Shown here piece after piece: positions 35,729 through 44,800 of a DNA stretch of 64,000 nt (within the stretch, counting starts at the first letter, position 1; the number at the start of each line of letters is the position of its first letter). This stretch comes from an uncultured Bacteroides sp. (GTDB taxonomy: Bacteria > Bacteroidota > Bacteroidia > Bacteroidales > Bacteroidaceae). The position numbers and the translations under genes were made by a program. The stretch covers positions 124,001 through 188,000 of the forward strand of contig NZ_URFY01000001.1 in assembly GCF_900547205.1 (NCBI RefSeq), read 5' to 3'. A model generated the notes under the pieces. It saw only the letters and a list, made by a program, of their open reading frames with translations. It ran no database searches and had not been told where the DNA came from.

Positions 35729-38203
35729 ATGAAACACTATTTTACTGGATTATTAATGTTGGGGGTAATGGGATGCACTACCCCCCAGCAAACACAAAAA
35801 GATAACATATCGGGAATCTATCCCAAACTGGCTTTCTACAACAATGAAGGCGAATGTGGAACGGGTGCAGTCGTGCCATGGGCAGGAAGTCTGTGGGCTA
35901 TCACTTACGGTCCTCACCTGCCATTCGGATCATCCGACAAGTTATATCAGATAACTCCGGACAAGAAGATGACAGTACGTTCGGAAAGTATCGGTGGGAC
36001 GCCTGCCAACCGTTTAATTCATAAAGAATCGAATCAGCTTAACATCGGTCCTTATTTTATTAACGAAACTGGAGACGTACGAGTGCTTCCTTGGCAAGAG
36101 GCTCCCGGCCGCTATACAGGTTCGGCACGCCACCTGACCGATCCTGCTAACAAAATCTATATAGGAACCATGGAAGAAGGTTTCTACGAAGTGGATGTGA
36201 ACTCTTTGAAAGCCAAAGAACTGTATAGAGACAGCAATGAAGGCTGGCGTCTGTATAAAAAAGATCCTAAAAATAATCCTAAACACGTAGAACTGCTGCC
36301 GGGAGCACACGGCAAAGGCTTGTATTCCGGTCAGGGTGTGATGATATTCTCCAACAATGGAGAGAACAGCGCTGCCGCCATGAAACATTTTGATGCTTTA
36401 TCCGGCTCTCTTTCCGAATGGGATGGCAAAGACTGGAAAGTGATTCGCCGCAACCAATTTGTAGAGTTAACAGGTCCCGGCGGCATCTATGGCAATACAA
36501 ATCCGGAAACAGATCCGATATGGGCTACAGGATGGGATCATAAATCGGTATTGCTTGGCGTAAGGCAACCGCACAAGGGATGGACTTTCTATCGTCTTCC
36601 GAAAGCCAGCCATTCTTACGATGGCGCTCACGGATGGAACACCGAATGGCCGCGTATCCGCAATGTCGGCACTGACGGACAACCGGATTATCTGATGACT
36701 ATGCACGGCTTGTTCTGGCGTTTCCCGCAGACTTTTACAGCAGAAAACTCAGCAGGTATCCGCCCCCGTACAAGTTATCTGAAAGTGATAGGTGACTTCG
36801 CCCGCTGGAATGATGAACTGGTATTCGGTTGCGATGATTCTGCACAGAAAGAGTTTTTAAATAAGCGCAAAGCCAAAGGTAACATTGAAGGTCCCGGACA
36901 GTCGAACTCAAACTTATGGTTCACCTCTCTGACGAAACCTGACGAACTGGGTCCTGCAACCGCCGACGGTGCAGTTTGGGAAAAAGAAGAGATACAGGCA
37001 AATGTATATTGCGAACCCTATCTGTTTGCCGGCTGGAAAAATCGCTGCTGCTGGTTGCAAAATGATGGAATGCAAGATATCATATTTACATTTGAAGTAG
37101 ACCGCCAAGGCAATAATACGTGGACCGAAATGGCAAAGATGCCTGTCCCCGCCGGACAATCAGTTTATCTTCCTTTCGACTCAAAAGAACAAGGGGAATG
37201 GATTCGTGTGAAATCGGACAAAGGCAGCAATGTCACAGTAAGTTTCGTATATACAGATGCCGATAACCGCTCCGTTTCCTCAGATGGAATTTTCAAAGGC
37301 TTGTCTGAAGTAACTGAGGATAAGAGTCTGGGCGGATTGCTGTATGGCTTGGGAAAGAACAGAAGGGCATTGGGGCTTTTGGCTACAAGCATTGAAGATG
37401 GCAAAGTGGTGGAAAACGGATATTACGAGATGAGTGATACGTTGACGTTAGTTCGTAAAGAGGATGCAAAGACTGCCGATTTTATCCGTGAGAAATTCTC
37501 CATCCCTCATCAGGTTGTTACTATCGACGAATCTTCAATCTTGATTGTAGACGATAAAGGCAGACGTTGGCGGTTGCCGCTGGGCGATGAAAGCTATTCT
37601 AAGCTGATGGGACAGGATTTGTTGCGTATCTGCCGCGAAGTGGCTACGGAACGCGATATGTTCAGTTGCCACGGCACATTCTACGAACTGCCTGCCGAAA
37701 ATGCCGACGGATATGCAAAAATACGTCCGATAGCTACTCATGATTTCCGTATTCATGACTATGCTTCTTATCGCGGTATGCTGATTATGACAGGTATCAA
37801 TCCGAAAGCTGCGGGTGACAACGAACATATCATTGTTTCTGAAGATGGCAAAGCCGCCGTATGGGCAGGAGCTATCGACGATCTCTGGAGCTTGGGCAAA
37901 CCGACTGGCAAGGGTGGTCCTTGGAAAAATACGGCTGTTGAAGCGGGAGTGACATCTGACCCGTACCTAATAGGTTTCTACGATAAGAAAGAACTTACCT
38001 TGTCGCATGACTCTCAGAAGGAGGTAGCTTTCACCATCGAAGTAGACCCTACCGGCAACGGAAAATGGATGAAATACACCACACTGACCGTGAAACCCGG
38101 TGAGAGCCTGACTCATGAATTGAAAGCTCCTTTCCAAGCGAGATGGATTCGTTTCTCTACAGATACGAACACAAATGCTACGGCATGGTTGGAATATAAA
38201 TAA
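35729..38203 (+). CDS. Unrecognised 824-residue lipoprotein with internally duplicated beta-sandwich
   Basis: I do not recognise this family. The signal ends in GVMGC, predicting lipidation. The body has propeller-like repeats rich in Gly, Trp and Tyr (GSLWAITYGPHLPFGSSDKL, IYIGTMEEGFYEVDVN). Two C-terminal-type modules are duplicated: residues about 428-498 (PYLFAGWKN, then FTFEVDRQGNNTW) and about 755-824 (PYLIGFYDK, then FTIEVDPTGNGKW). The second half repeats the order of the first, suggesting two propeller-plus-sandwich halves. The position between an M60 peptidase and a phosphodiesterase suggests a role in host glycoprotein breakdown, as a binding protein or an enzyme. No catalytic motif is evident. 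Confidence 0.75.
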   Translation: MKHYFTGLLMLGVMGCTTPQQTQKDNISGIYPKLAFYNNEGECGTGAVVPWAGSLWAITYGPHLPFGSSDKLYQITPDKKMTVRSESIGGTPANRLIHKESNQLNIGPYFINETGDVRVLPWQEAPGRYTGSARHLTDPANKIYIGTMEEGFYEVDVNSLKAKELYRDSNEGWRLYKKDPKNNPKHVELLPGAHGKGLYSGQGVMIFSNNGENSAAAMKHFDALSGSLSEWDGKDWKVIRRNQFVELTGPGGIYGNTNPETDPIWATGWDHKSVLLGVRQPHKGWTFYRLPKASHSYDGAHGWNTEWPRIRNVGTDGQPDYLMTMHGLFWRFPQTFTAENSAGIRPRTSYLKVIGDFARWNDELVFGCDDSAQKEFLNKRKAKGNIEGPGQSNSNLWFTSLTKPDELGPATADGAVWEKEEIQANVYCEPYLFAGWKNRCCWLQNDGMQDIIFTFEVDRQGNNTWTEMAKMPVPAGQSVYLPFDSKEQGEWIRVKSDKGSNVTVSFVYTDADNRSVSSDGIFKGLSEVTEDKSLGGLLYGLGKNRRALGLLATSIEDGKVVENGYYEMSDTLTLVRKEDAKTADFIREKFSIPHQVVTIDESSILIVDDKGRRWRLPLGDESYSKLMGQDLLRICREVATERDMFSCHGTFYELPAENADGYAKIRPIATHDFRIHDYASYRGMLIMTGINPKAAGDNEHIIVSEDGKAAVWAGAIDDLWSLGKPTGKGGPWKNTAVEAGVTSDPYLIGFYDKKELTLSHDSQKEVAFTIEVDPTGNGKWMKYTTLTVKPGESLTHELKAPFQARWIRFSTDTNTNATAWLEYK

Positions 38204-38233
38204 TTTTAAAAACTATTTAGCTTAAAGAATAAG

Positions 38234-39190
38234 ATGAAAATTTCGAGAAGAAACTTCCTGAAGAAGGGATTGGCCGGCACATTGCTGCTCGGCACGGCTA
38301 CCTTGCCGCAGCCATTGTCCGCTTTCGTCTCTTCTACTTCCGAAGCAGAGAGGAGAAAGTCAAAGAGAGTTGTTTTGATTAGTCTGGATGGAATCTGCGT
38401 TGCCGGATTCCAACAGGCAAAAACTCCGAATCTGGATGCGCTACTATCGCAAGGTACACTGTCAGTAGAAACCCGTGTAGTGATGCCCTCATTTACGTTG
38501 CCCAATTGGACAAGCCACTTGACTGGTAGCGGTCCCGAGCAGCACGGAGTAGTGAATAACGCTTGGACGCTGGCAAAGCACAAACTTCCAGCCATTGAGA
38601 CGGATGCCGACGGATATTTTCCTTCGGTATTTAAAGTGCTGAAGGATGCCAATCCGCGCATAAAGACTGCTTTCTATTACAATTGGCTCAACTTAATCTA
38701 TCCTTATAATCAGAAGTATCTGGATGAGGTAAGTTTCCTAAAAAAAGACGAATATCTGCCGAATTATGAGAAGGCATTCAACTTCATGGTAGAAAATCGT
38801 GAAGACCCCACACTGGTATTCCTCTATTCCGTGCACACCGACCATGCCGGACATAAGCACAAATGGATGTCACCGGAATATATACGTTCGATTGAAGAAG
38901 CGGATGTGGAAATAGGCAAGTTAATCGACAAGATGAAACAAGAAGACTTGTATGACAACGCACATTTCATGTTCCTGACCGACCACGGTGGAATCGGTTA
39001 CGGTCATGGCGGTGTCAGCACGGATGAAATGATTGTTCCTTGGGGAATAGTAGGTCCCGGCATTGCTAAAGGAGTGAATATGGTTGAGGCTAATAATACA
39101 GTGAATACGGCTGCCGTTATTTTGCATCTGTTCAAAGTAAAACAACCTGCTTGTTGGACGGGTGAAGTGCCGGCATCCATTTTTAGGTGA
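38234..39190 (+). CDS. Alkaline phosphatase superfamily phosphodiesterase (NPP-like), Tat-like signal
   Basis: A protein of 318 residues. The N-terminus has SRRNFLKKG before a hydrophobic stretch, a Tat-type export signal. The core fits type I phosphodiesterase/nucleotide pyrophosphatase proteins: VVLISLDGI (metal-binding Asp), MPSFTLPNWTSHLTG (nucleophile loop), HTDHAGH, and LTDHGGIGYGHGG (metal ligands). It would hydrolyse a phosphodiester or phosphomonoester outside the cytoplasm. At about 318 residues it is shorter than many NPP enzymes. It ends the PUL 1 gene run, 30 bases after the preceding gene, so a phosphorylated substrate group is suggested. Confidence 0.85.
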   Translation: MKISRRNFLKKGLAGTLLLGTATLPQPLSAFVSSTSEAERRKSKRVVLISLDGICVAGFQQAKTPNLDALLSQGTLSVETRVVMPSFTLPNWTSHLTGSGPEQHGVVNNAWTLAKHKLPAIETDADGYFPSVFKVLKDANPRIKTAFYYNWLNLIYPYNQKYLDEVSFLKKDEYLPNYEKAFNFMVENREDPTLVFLYSVHTDHAGHKHKWMSPEYIRSIEEADVEIGKLIDKMKQEDLYDNAHFMFLTDHGGIGYGHGGVSTDEMIVPWGIVGPGIAKGVNMVEANNTVNTAAVILHLFKVKQPACWTGEVPASIFR

Positions 39191-39242
39191 AGTTGATTTT
39201 GCAGTTCTCGTCCCGAAATGAACGATCAAAAGTCCGAAGGAC

Positions 39243-39273
39243 TTGACAAACGCATTTTTATTTTGTATATTTG
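39243..39273 (+). promoter_or_regulatory. Promoter of a small transcript
   Basis: TTG at 39243-39245 and TATATTTG at 39266-39273 are spaced 20 bases, fitting the Bacteroides -33/-7 promoter. Transcription would begin near 39280. The -33 region overlaps a small hairpin AAGTCC-GAA-GGACTT (39230-39244). Confidence 0.65.
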
Positions 39274-39314
39274 TAGACGTTAAGTGGAAGAAAACTAAAA
39301 ATTAAAACTTAAAA

Positions 39315-39407
39315 ATGAAAGAAGGCAATTCATATAAGCATCTATATCTAACCGTAATAAAGTGTAATATTAAGACAGATACTCAAGTAAATATTCATGG
39401 GGATTAG
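39315..39407 (+). CDS. Small ORF, 30 residues, own promoter and terminator
   Basis: An ATG at 39315, downstream of a strong promoter and inside an A-rich leader, opens a 30-codon frame. The peptide begins MKEGNSYKHLYLTVIKCN and ends in VNIHGD. It has one cysteine, no signal peptide and no known motif. A rho-independent terminator follows 29 bases after the stop, so the whole unit is about 190 bases. It may be a small protein gene, a leader peptide, or a small RNA whose ORF is incidental. The promoter and terminator are firmer than the coding call. Confidence 0.45.
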   Translation: MKEGNSYKHLYLTVIKCNIKTDTQVNIHGD

Positions 39408-39435
39408 GGTGTGAATAATCCCTTTGAAGGCTTTA

Positions 39436-39470
39436 GGCTGCGAACTCTTATGGGGTTTGCAGCCTTTTTT
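39436..39470 (+). terminator. Rho-independent terminator of the small transcript
   Basis: Stem GGCTGCGAAC (39436-39445) with GTTTGCAGCC (39455-39464), ten pairs with one G-U, a nine-base loop and then six T residues. A strong plus-strand terminator. Confidence 0.88.
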
Positions 39471-39515
39471 GTTGCATAAATTTAAATTAAAACTACTAAA
39501 ACGGTATATGTGGGA

Positions 39516-39570
39516 TTATAATAAACTCTAGACCCGTTTATAATAAACGATAACGGTTTTTATTATAAAC
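39516..39570. repeat. Three-unit palindromic array, 22-base period (array 3)
   Basis: TATAATA cores at 39517 and 39539 and the reverse form TATTATA at 39561 lie exactly 22 bases apart. The middle unit is the near-palindrome CGTTTATAATAAACG. The outer units are inverted relative to each other over TTATAATAAA. Same design as arrays 1 and 2, with an unrelated core. Confidence 0.75.
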
Positions 39571-39860
39571 TTAAAAAGAGTTTGTGCATTAATGATAAAC
39601 AATTTTTGATAGATGATGAAGGTGGGAAAAAGAAAGAATGATTTTAATTGAATTGAAAGGTAAATAATAGATACGGTTTCCCGTTCTGAAAGCTGATATG
39701 ATTCTTTTAAAAACATAGACTTATATTGCTAAAGATGAAATCTGTTATTTGCAGGTCATGTGCGTAGAATAAATAGGGAACGTGCATCTTGCGTCTTCTC
39801 TCTAAATTTCTATCAAACCAAATAATAGCCAACAATGAGCGCTAGATTCATAAATTTTAT
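39571..39860. other. Intergenic region before PUL 2
   Basis: About 290 AT-rich bases between array 3 and the sigma factor promoter. No gene, hairpin or repeat was recognised. Confidence 0.45.
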
Positions 39861-39868
39861 TAGTTTTG
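39861..39868 (+). promoter_or_regulatory. -7 box of the PUL 2 sigma factor gene
   Basis: TAGTTTTG fits TAnnTTTG and lies 14 bases before the ATG at 39883, implying a very short leader, as in PUL 1. Confidence 0.45.
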
Positions 39869-39882
39869 TGAAACCTTAATGA

Positions 39883-40461
39883 ATGGAGATGATTATAAAA
39901 ACCGAAAAGCATCTGCTTGAATTACTGAAAGATGATTCTAATAAAGCGTACACTTATTTATATAATAAGTGGGCGCCGTTGCTGCATCGTTTTGTCTTTT
40001 CGTTAGTAAAATCGCGCTCCATGACCGAAGACATAGTGCAAGAAACCTTTGTGAAAATCTGGGATAACCGCAGAAATATAGAAACGGACAAATCATTTAA
40101 ATCTTATCTTTTCACCATCTCCTATCACATGGTATTGAAGGAATTCAGATATCAGGTGAATCATCCACAAATGGAAGACTATGTTGCATTTACCAATGAT
40201 ATTGAATATTCAGAATCACCGGATATCCATCAATTAGATTTTGATTATTTCATATCCGAACTGGATAAAGCCAAGCTGTTATTATCTCCCCGACAGCGTG
40301 AGATATTCGAACTCAGCAAAGAAGAAAATCTCTCCGTGAAAGAAATCGTAGATAAACTCCAAATAACCGAGCAAGTGGTCCGAAATCAATTATCCACATC
40401 TTTAAAAATCATCAGGCGGAAGCTCGCAAAATCTTTTTTTATACTGTTCTTCTGGTTATAA
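39883..40461 (+). CDS. ECF RNA polymerase sigma factor, PUL 2
   Basis: A protein of 192 residues. Region 2 is seen at about residues 25-90 (LVKSRSMTEDIVQETFVKIW and SFKSYLFTISYHMVLKEFR). Region 4 is seen at about 130-185 (LSPRQREIFELSKEENLSVK). It is more typical of the Bacteroidales sigma-70 group than the PUL 1 paralogue. It heads the second locus and is followed by FecR and SusC with STN, forming a trans-envelope signalling set. Confidence 0.93.
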   Translation: MEMIIKTEKHLLELLKDDSNKAYTYLYNKWAPLLHRFVFSLVKSRSMTEDIVQETFVKIWDNRRNIETDKSFKSYLFTISYHMVLKEFRYQVNHPQMEDYVAFTNDIEYSESPDIHQLDFDYFISELDKAKLLLSPRQREIFELSKEENLSVKEIVDKLQITEQVVRNQLSTSLKIIRRKLAKSFFILFFWL

Positions 40462-40484
40462 AGGTACTCTTATTTTAAAATATG

Positions 40485-40516
40485 TTTTATAACATATAAC
40501 TCAGTATGTTATAAAA
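40485..40516. promoter_or_regulatory. Perfect inverted repeat between sigma and anti-sigma genes
   Basis: TTTTATAACATA (40485-40496) and TATGTTATAAAA (40505-40516) are perfect inverted copies over 12 bases with an 8-base spacer, 24 bases after the sigma stop and 41 bases before the FecR ATG. It could be a weak hairpin or an operator. Confidence 0.55.
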
Positions 40517-40557
40517 TCCCGTTTCGTGGCTATTACTATAAACCGCAGATAATAGTT

Positions 40558-41679
40558 ATGAACCAAAATAAAGAAAATATTAATCTCTTGATTTCCCGCT
40601 ATGCCGGGAATAGGCTTCCTCATGAAGATTTAAAGAAGTTGCAGGAGAGCGTAAACAAGCTTTCGGATAAAGAGTTGGGCGACGTTCTGTATGCTGAATG
40701 GGAAAGAAGCTTGGCAGAGGAAACAATTGCGAAAAGAAAAAAATACTCAATCGGTATTTGGAGCTCAGCAGCCGCTGTTGCAGCTATTTTTATACTGGTG
40801 TTCTTTTTGACGGATAGAGGAGGATGGGAGAGTGATGCGAAGTTGGAACAAATAGCCGTCTCCTTGAAGGATTTATCAAATAACACCGAAGAGATACAGT
40901 TGATTATGAACAATCAAAAAACAGTGGAAGTAAAAAGAGGCTCTACTGTTGAATATCAAAAGGACGGTACGGTTTCTATCAATGAGATAAAGGTGGGAAA
41001 CGAACAGGCAAATGAAACTGAGGATATTAAATATAACCGTTTGCTCGTGCCTAAAGGGAAGTATACCAATGTGATTCTTTCTGATGGAACAAAAATGTGT
41101 GTCAATGCAGGGACAAAGGTTGTGTATCCGGCCACGTTCTCAGACAAACGACGGGAGATTTATGTAGACGGTGAAGTGTTTTTGGATGTCGCCCACAACA
41201 AGCAGGCACCTTTTATCGTCAATACGGCAGAGTTTAATATACAAGTGTTGGGCACTGTTTTCAATGTAAATGCCTATAGCGATAGTCCGGAACTCAAAGA
41301 AGTGGTGCTGGCGCAAGGTAAGGTAAATATAACAAGTACAACCGGTGAGAAACTGACGCTTGCACCCAATGATAAAGCTACCGTTTGGGTTGACGGGAAT
41401 CTTACAAAGTCTATAGTAAATGCAGAAGAATATATGCTCTGGACAAAGGGCATTTTGTCCCTGAAAAATGAAGAACTGCATACTGTACTTGTTCGTTTGA
41501 GCCGTTATTATGGTGTCGACATTAAATGTAGTGATGAAATTGCTACAGTGAACATTGTCGGTAAGGTAGATTTGGAATGCAGTATAGATGAAGTCTTAAG
41601 AAGAATTTCAATCACAGGAGGTTTCTCAGTCACCAAGCTAGAAGATGGATATGTGCTGGCACATCAGAAAGTAAACTAA
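40558..41679 (+). CDS. FecR-family anti-sigma factor, PUL 2
   Basis: A protein of 373 residues. A cytoplasmic sigma-binding N-terminus (INLLISRYAGNRLPHEDLKK) is followed by one transmembrane helix (GIWSSAAAVAAIFILVFFL), the FecR domain (VPKGKYTNVILSDGTKMCVN and RREIYVDGEVFLDVA) and the C-terminal DUF4974/STN-like domain (LVRLSRYYGVDIKCSDEIAT). It mirrors the PUL 1 protein in domain order and many residues. Confidence 0.93.
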   Translation: MNQNKENINLLISRYAGNRLPHEDLKKLQESVNKLSDKELGDVLYAEWERSLAEETIAKRKKYSIGIWSSAAAVAAIFILVFFLTDRGGWESDAKLEQIAVSLKDLSNNTEEIQLIMNNQKTVEVKRGSTVEYQKDGTVSINEIKVGNEQANETEDIKYNRLLVPKGKYTNVILSDGTKMCVNAGTKVVYPATFSDKRREIYVDGEVFLDVAHNKQAPFIVNTAEFNIQVLGTVFNVNAYSDSPELKEVVLAQGKVNITSTTGEKLTLAPNDKATVWVDGNLTKSIVNAEEYMLWTKGILSLKNEELHTVLVRLSRYYGVDIKCSDEIATVNIVGKVDLECSIDEVLRRISITGGFSVTKLEDGYVLAHQKVN

Positions 41680-41758
41680 AAAATGGAGAGAAGAAACATA
41701 TTGTTTAACTTTTAATAAAAAAGTAATATATGAAAACATAGTAACCCTAAAAACAAGA

Positions 41759-41789
41759 ATCCGAACAGTACTGCGAATACTGTCCGGAT
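41759..41789 (+). other. Hairpin in the susC leader, PUL 2
   Basis: ATCCGAACAGTA (41759-41770) pairs with TACTGTCCGGAT (41778-41789), 12 positions with one mismatch, about 48 bases before the SusC ATG. Its position and the terminal ATCCG match the PUL 1 hairpin. Confidence 0.65.
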
Positions 41790-41836
41790 AAGAAGAAAAA
41801 AACCAAAAATCTGGTATTAATCAATTTTACAAAAGT

Positions 41837-44800
41837 ATGGAAAACAATCTAAAAAGAACAATCATAATGAATCGCTTAACGAAAATTATGTTTGTATGGG
41901 GATTTTTGTTAACCTCAGTCTGGAGTCATTCCAGCAATCTAATTTATGCACAAAGTCAAAAGTTCACTTTTGACTTTGAACAAACTACTATCAAAACTAT
42001 TTTTCACTACATTGAGTCGCATAGTGAATTTATATTCATGTATCGTTCGGATCTGCTGGACACTTCCAGAAAGGTATCGGTAGAAGTTGAACAACAGACC
42101 ATTGAACAGATACTCGACCGTCTTCTGAAAGGTACGTCAGTATCTTATGAAATCAATGACCGGCAGATACTTCTAAAGAAGAAAGAAGCGCAAAGCACTG
42201 TCTCACAACAGTCGGAAAGTAAGAAACTGATTCAGGGATTTGTGAAAGATGAAAGAGGAGAACCGATTATCGGGGCAACCGTAAAAGTGAAAGATGAGGC
42301 GGCGGGTACTACCACCGATATGAATGGTCTTTATCACTTAACTGTGCCGTCAGAAAATTCGATACTTGTTGTATCCTATATCGGCTACGTCACTCAGGAG
42401 GTGAAAGTAGGAAAGCGCCAGAGCATAATTATCGTATTGAAAGAAGATACGAAAAGCCTGGACGAAGTCGTGATTACAGCCTACGGAACAGGGCAAAAGA
42501 AAGCTTCTATGGTGGGGTCGGTGCAAACAATCCGCCCGACAGACCTGCAAGCGCCTACAGCTTCCATTTCCAGCACCTTTGCCGGAAGACTTGCCGGAGT
42601 AATTGCCGTGCAACGGGGAGGACAGCCCGGAGCCGATGGGGCAAACTTCTATATTCGCGGTATTTCTACCATGAGCGGTGCTACCGATCCGTTGATTATC
42701 CTTGATGGTGTGGAAATCTCCGGTGGAGACTTGAATACGATTGATCCTGAGGTCATTGACGGCTTTTCTATCCTAAAAGATGCTACGGCAACAGCCATGT
42801 ATGGTACTCGAGGAGCCAACGGTGTAATGATTATCACTACCAAGTCGGGTCGCAACATTGACAAGCCGATTATAAACTTTCGTCTCGAAGGGTCTGTATC
42901 GACTCCTACCAGCCGTCCGAAGTTTGTGGATGGCGCCACATACATGGAGTTGTTCAATGAAGGCCTGCGTCATGACGGTAGTGGCGAACAGCCGTATACG
43001 GCGGAAGAGATTGCCGGTACACGCGCCCGATTGAACCCTTATGTGTATCCTGACGTCAATTGGTATGACGAGATGTTTAAGAATCAGGCGTTCAACCAAA
43101 CCTTCAATGTAAACATCCGTGGTGGTGGCAAACGGGTGGATTATTTCTCCAGTATGACCATCACTCACCAGACGGGTATGTTAAAGAACCGTGCCGAAGA
43201 ATTCTTTTCTTATAAGAACAATATCAATCGGATGCGGTATTCATTCCAAAACAATATCAATGCTTATCTGAGTCCTTCCTCCCGCCTTTCCTTGCGCCTG
43301 AACGTGCAGATGACAGACGCCAAGACACCGAATGCCGGCGTAGGTGATTTGTTTAGCGCGGCAATCAACACCAGCCCCGTGGAAGCTCCTATTTATTTTC
43401 CGGCCGATGGTGTGAACGATCATATTAAATGGGGCGTGAACGACCGTTTGAAACCCTCCTACCAAGGCAACCCTGTGGCAGAATTGGTAAAGGGATACAA
43501 TGATTCATTCACCAGCACCGTTGTGGCTGCGTTGGATTTTGAACAGAAACTGGACTTCTTCACGAAAGGACTATCTTTCAAGGCATTGGCCTCATTTAAG
43601 AACTATTCGAGCAACACCAATAGTACCTATGCCAATTGGAATAAATATCACCTGCAAGGATTTACGGTGAACAACGGTGTATATGATATTACCACCAAAC
43701 TTCAAAATGTAGATGGAACTGTGATGGATACGGCTTTGAAAGCAGGTGTATCCAATTCGGGCGACCGCCGCTTCTACTTGCAGGCATCGTTGAACTATGA
43801 TCGTACTTTTGGACAGCACAGCGTAAACGCAATGTTTCTTTATAATCAAGACGAGAAGAATATCCATCTGAGTGAAGGGAATATCATTAACGCACTTCCC
43901 TACCGTAAGCAGGGGATTGCTGGGCGTTTCTCCTACTCATACGGTGGCAAATATCTGGCGGAAGTAAATATGGGATACAATGGTTCCGAGAACTTCGCCA
44001 AAGGTCATCGCTGGGGATTCTTTCCATCAGTTGCTGTGGGCTACAACATTAGTGAAGAAGAATTTTTCAAACCCTTGAAGAATGTCATCAACGGGCTGAA
44101 GATACGTGGCTCATGGGGATTGGTTGGTAATGATAATATCGGTTCCGGACGTTTTGCCTATCAGTCTGTAGTTAATCTGGGAGGCATCGGCTATACTACC
44201 GGCATCAACTCCGATTATAGCAAAAATGGACCGACCTATTCACGCTATGCCAATGTAGATCTCACCTGGGAAGTAGGCGAGAAAATCAATATCGGTGTGG
44301 ATATGCAATTATTCCACTCGCTGAACCTTAGTGTAGATGTGTTCAGGGAGAACCGCCGGGATATCTTCCAGGAACGTAGCACAATTCCTAAATACCTCGG
44401 TGTGACAGGTACAAAAGTATTCGGTAACTATGCCGCTATGAAGAATCAGGGCGTCGATCTCTCCATCGATTATTTCAAACAGTTCAATAAAGACTGGTCG
44501 GTGACGATGAAAGGAACATTCACCTATGCCCATAATGAAGTGACCGAACTGGACGAATCTCCTAAATACTCTTTCCAATCGAAAGTAGGTCAAAGCTGGA
44601 ATATGAACGGGGTTTTGATTTCCGACGGATTATTCATCGATCAGTCAGAAGTCGATGCTTATGGTCAGGTGATAGGCGGTATTTTGGGTCCGGGTGACAT
44701 TAAGTATAAAAACGTATCCAAAATGAAGGGGTATGATGATGACGTAGTGGATGCTTCAGACTGGGTATGGGCTGGTAATCCAACCATTCCTGAGATTGTA

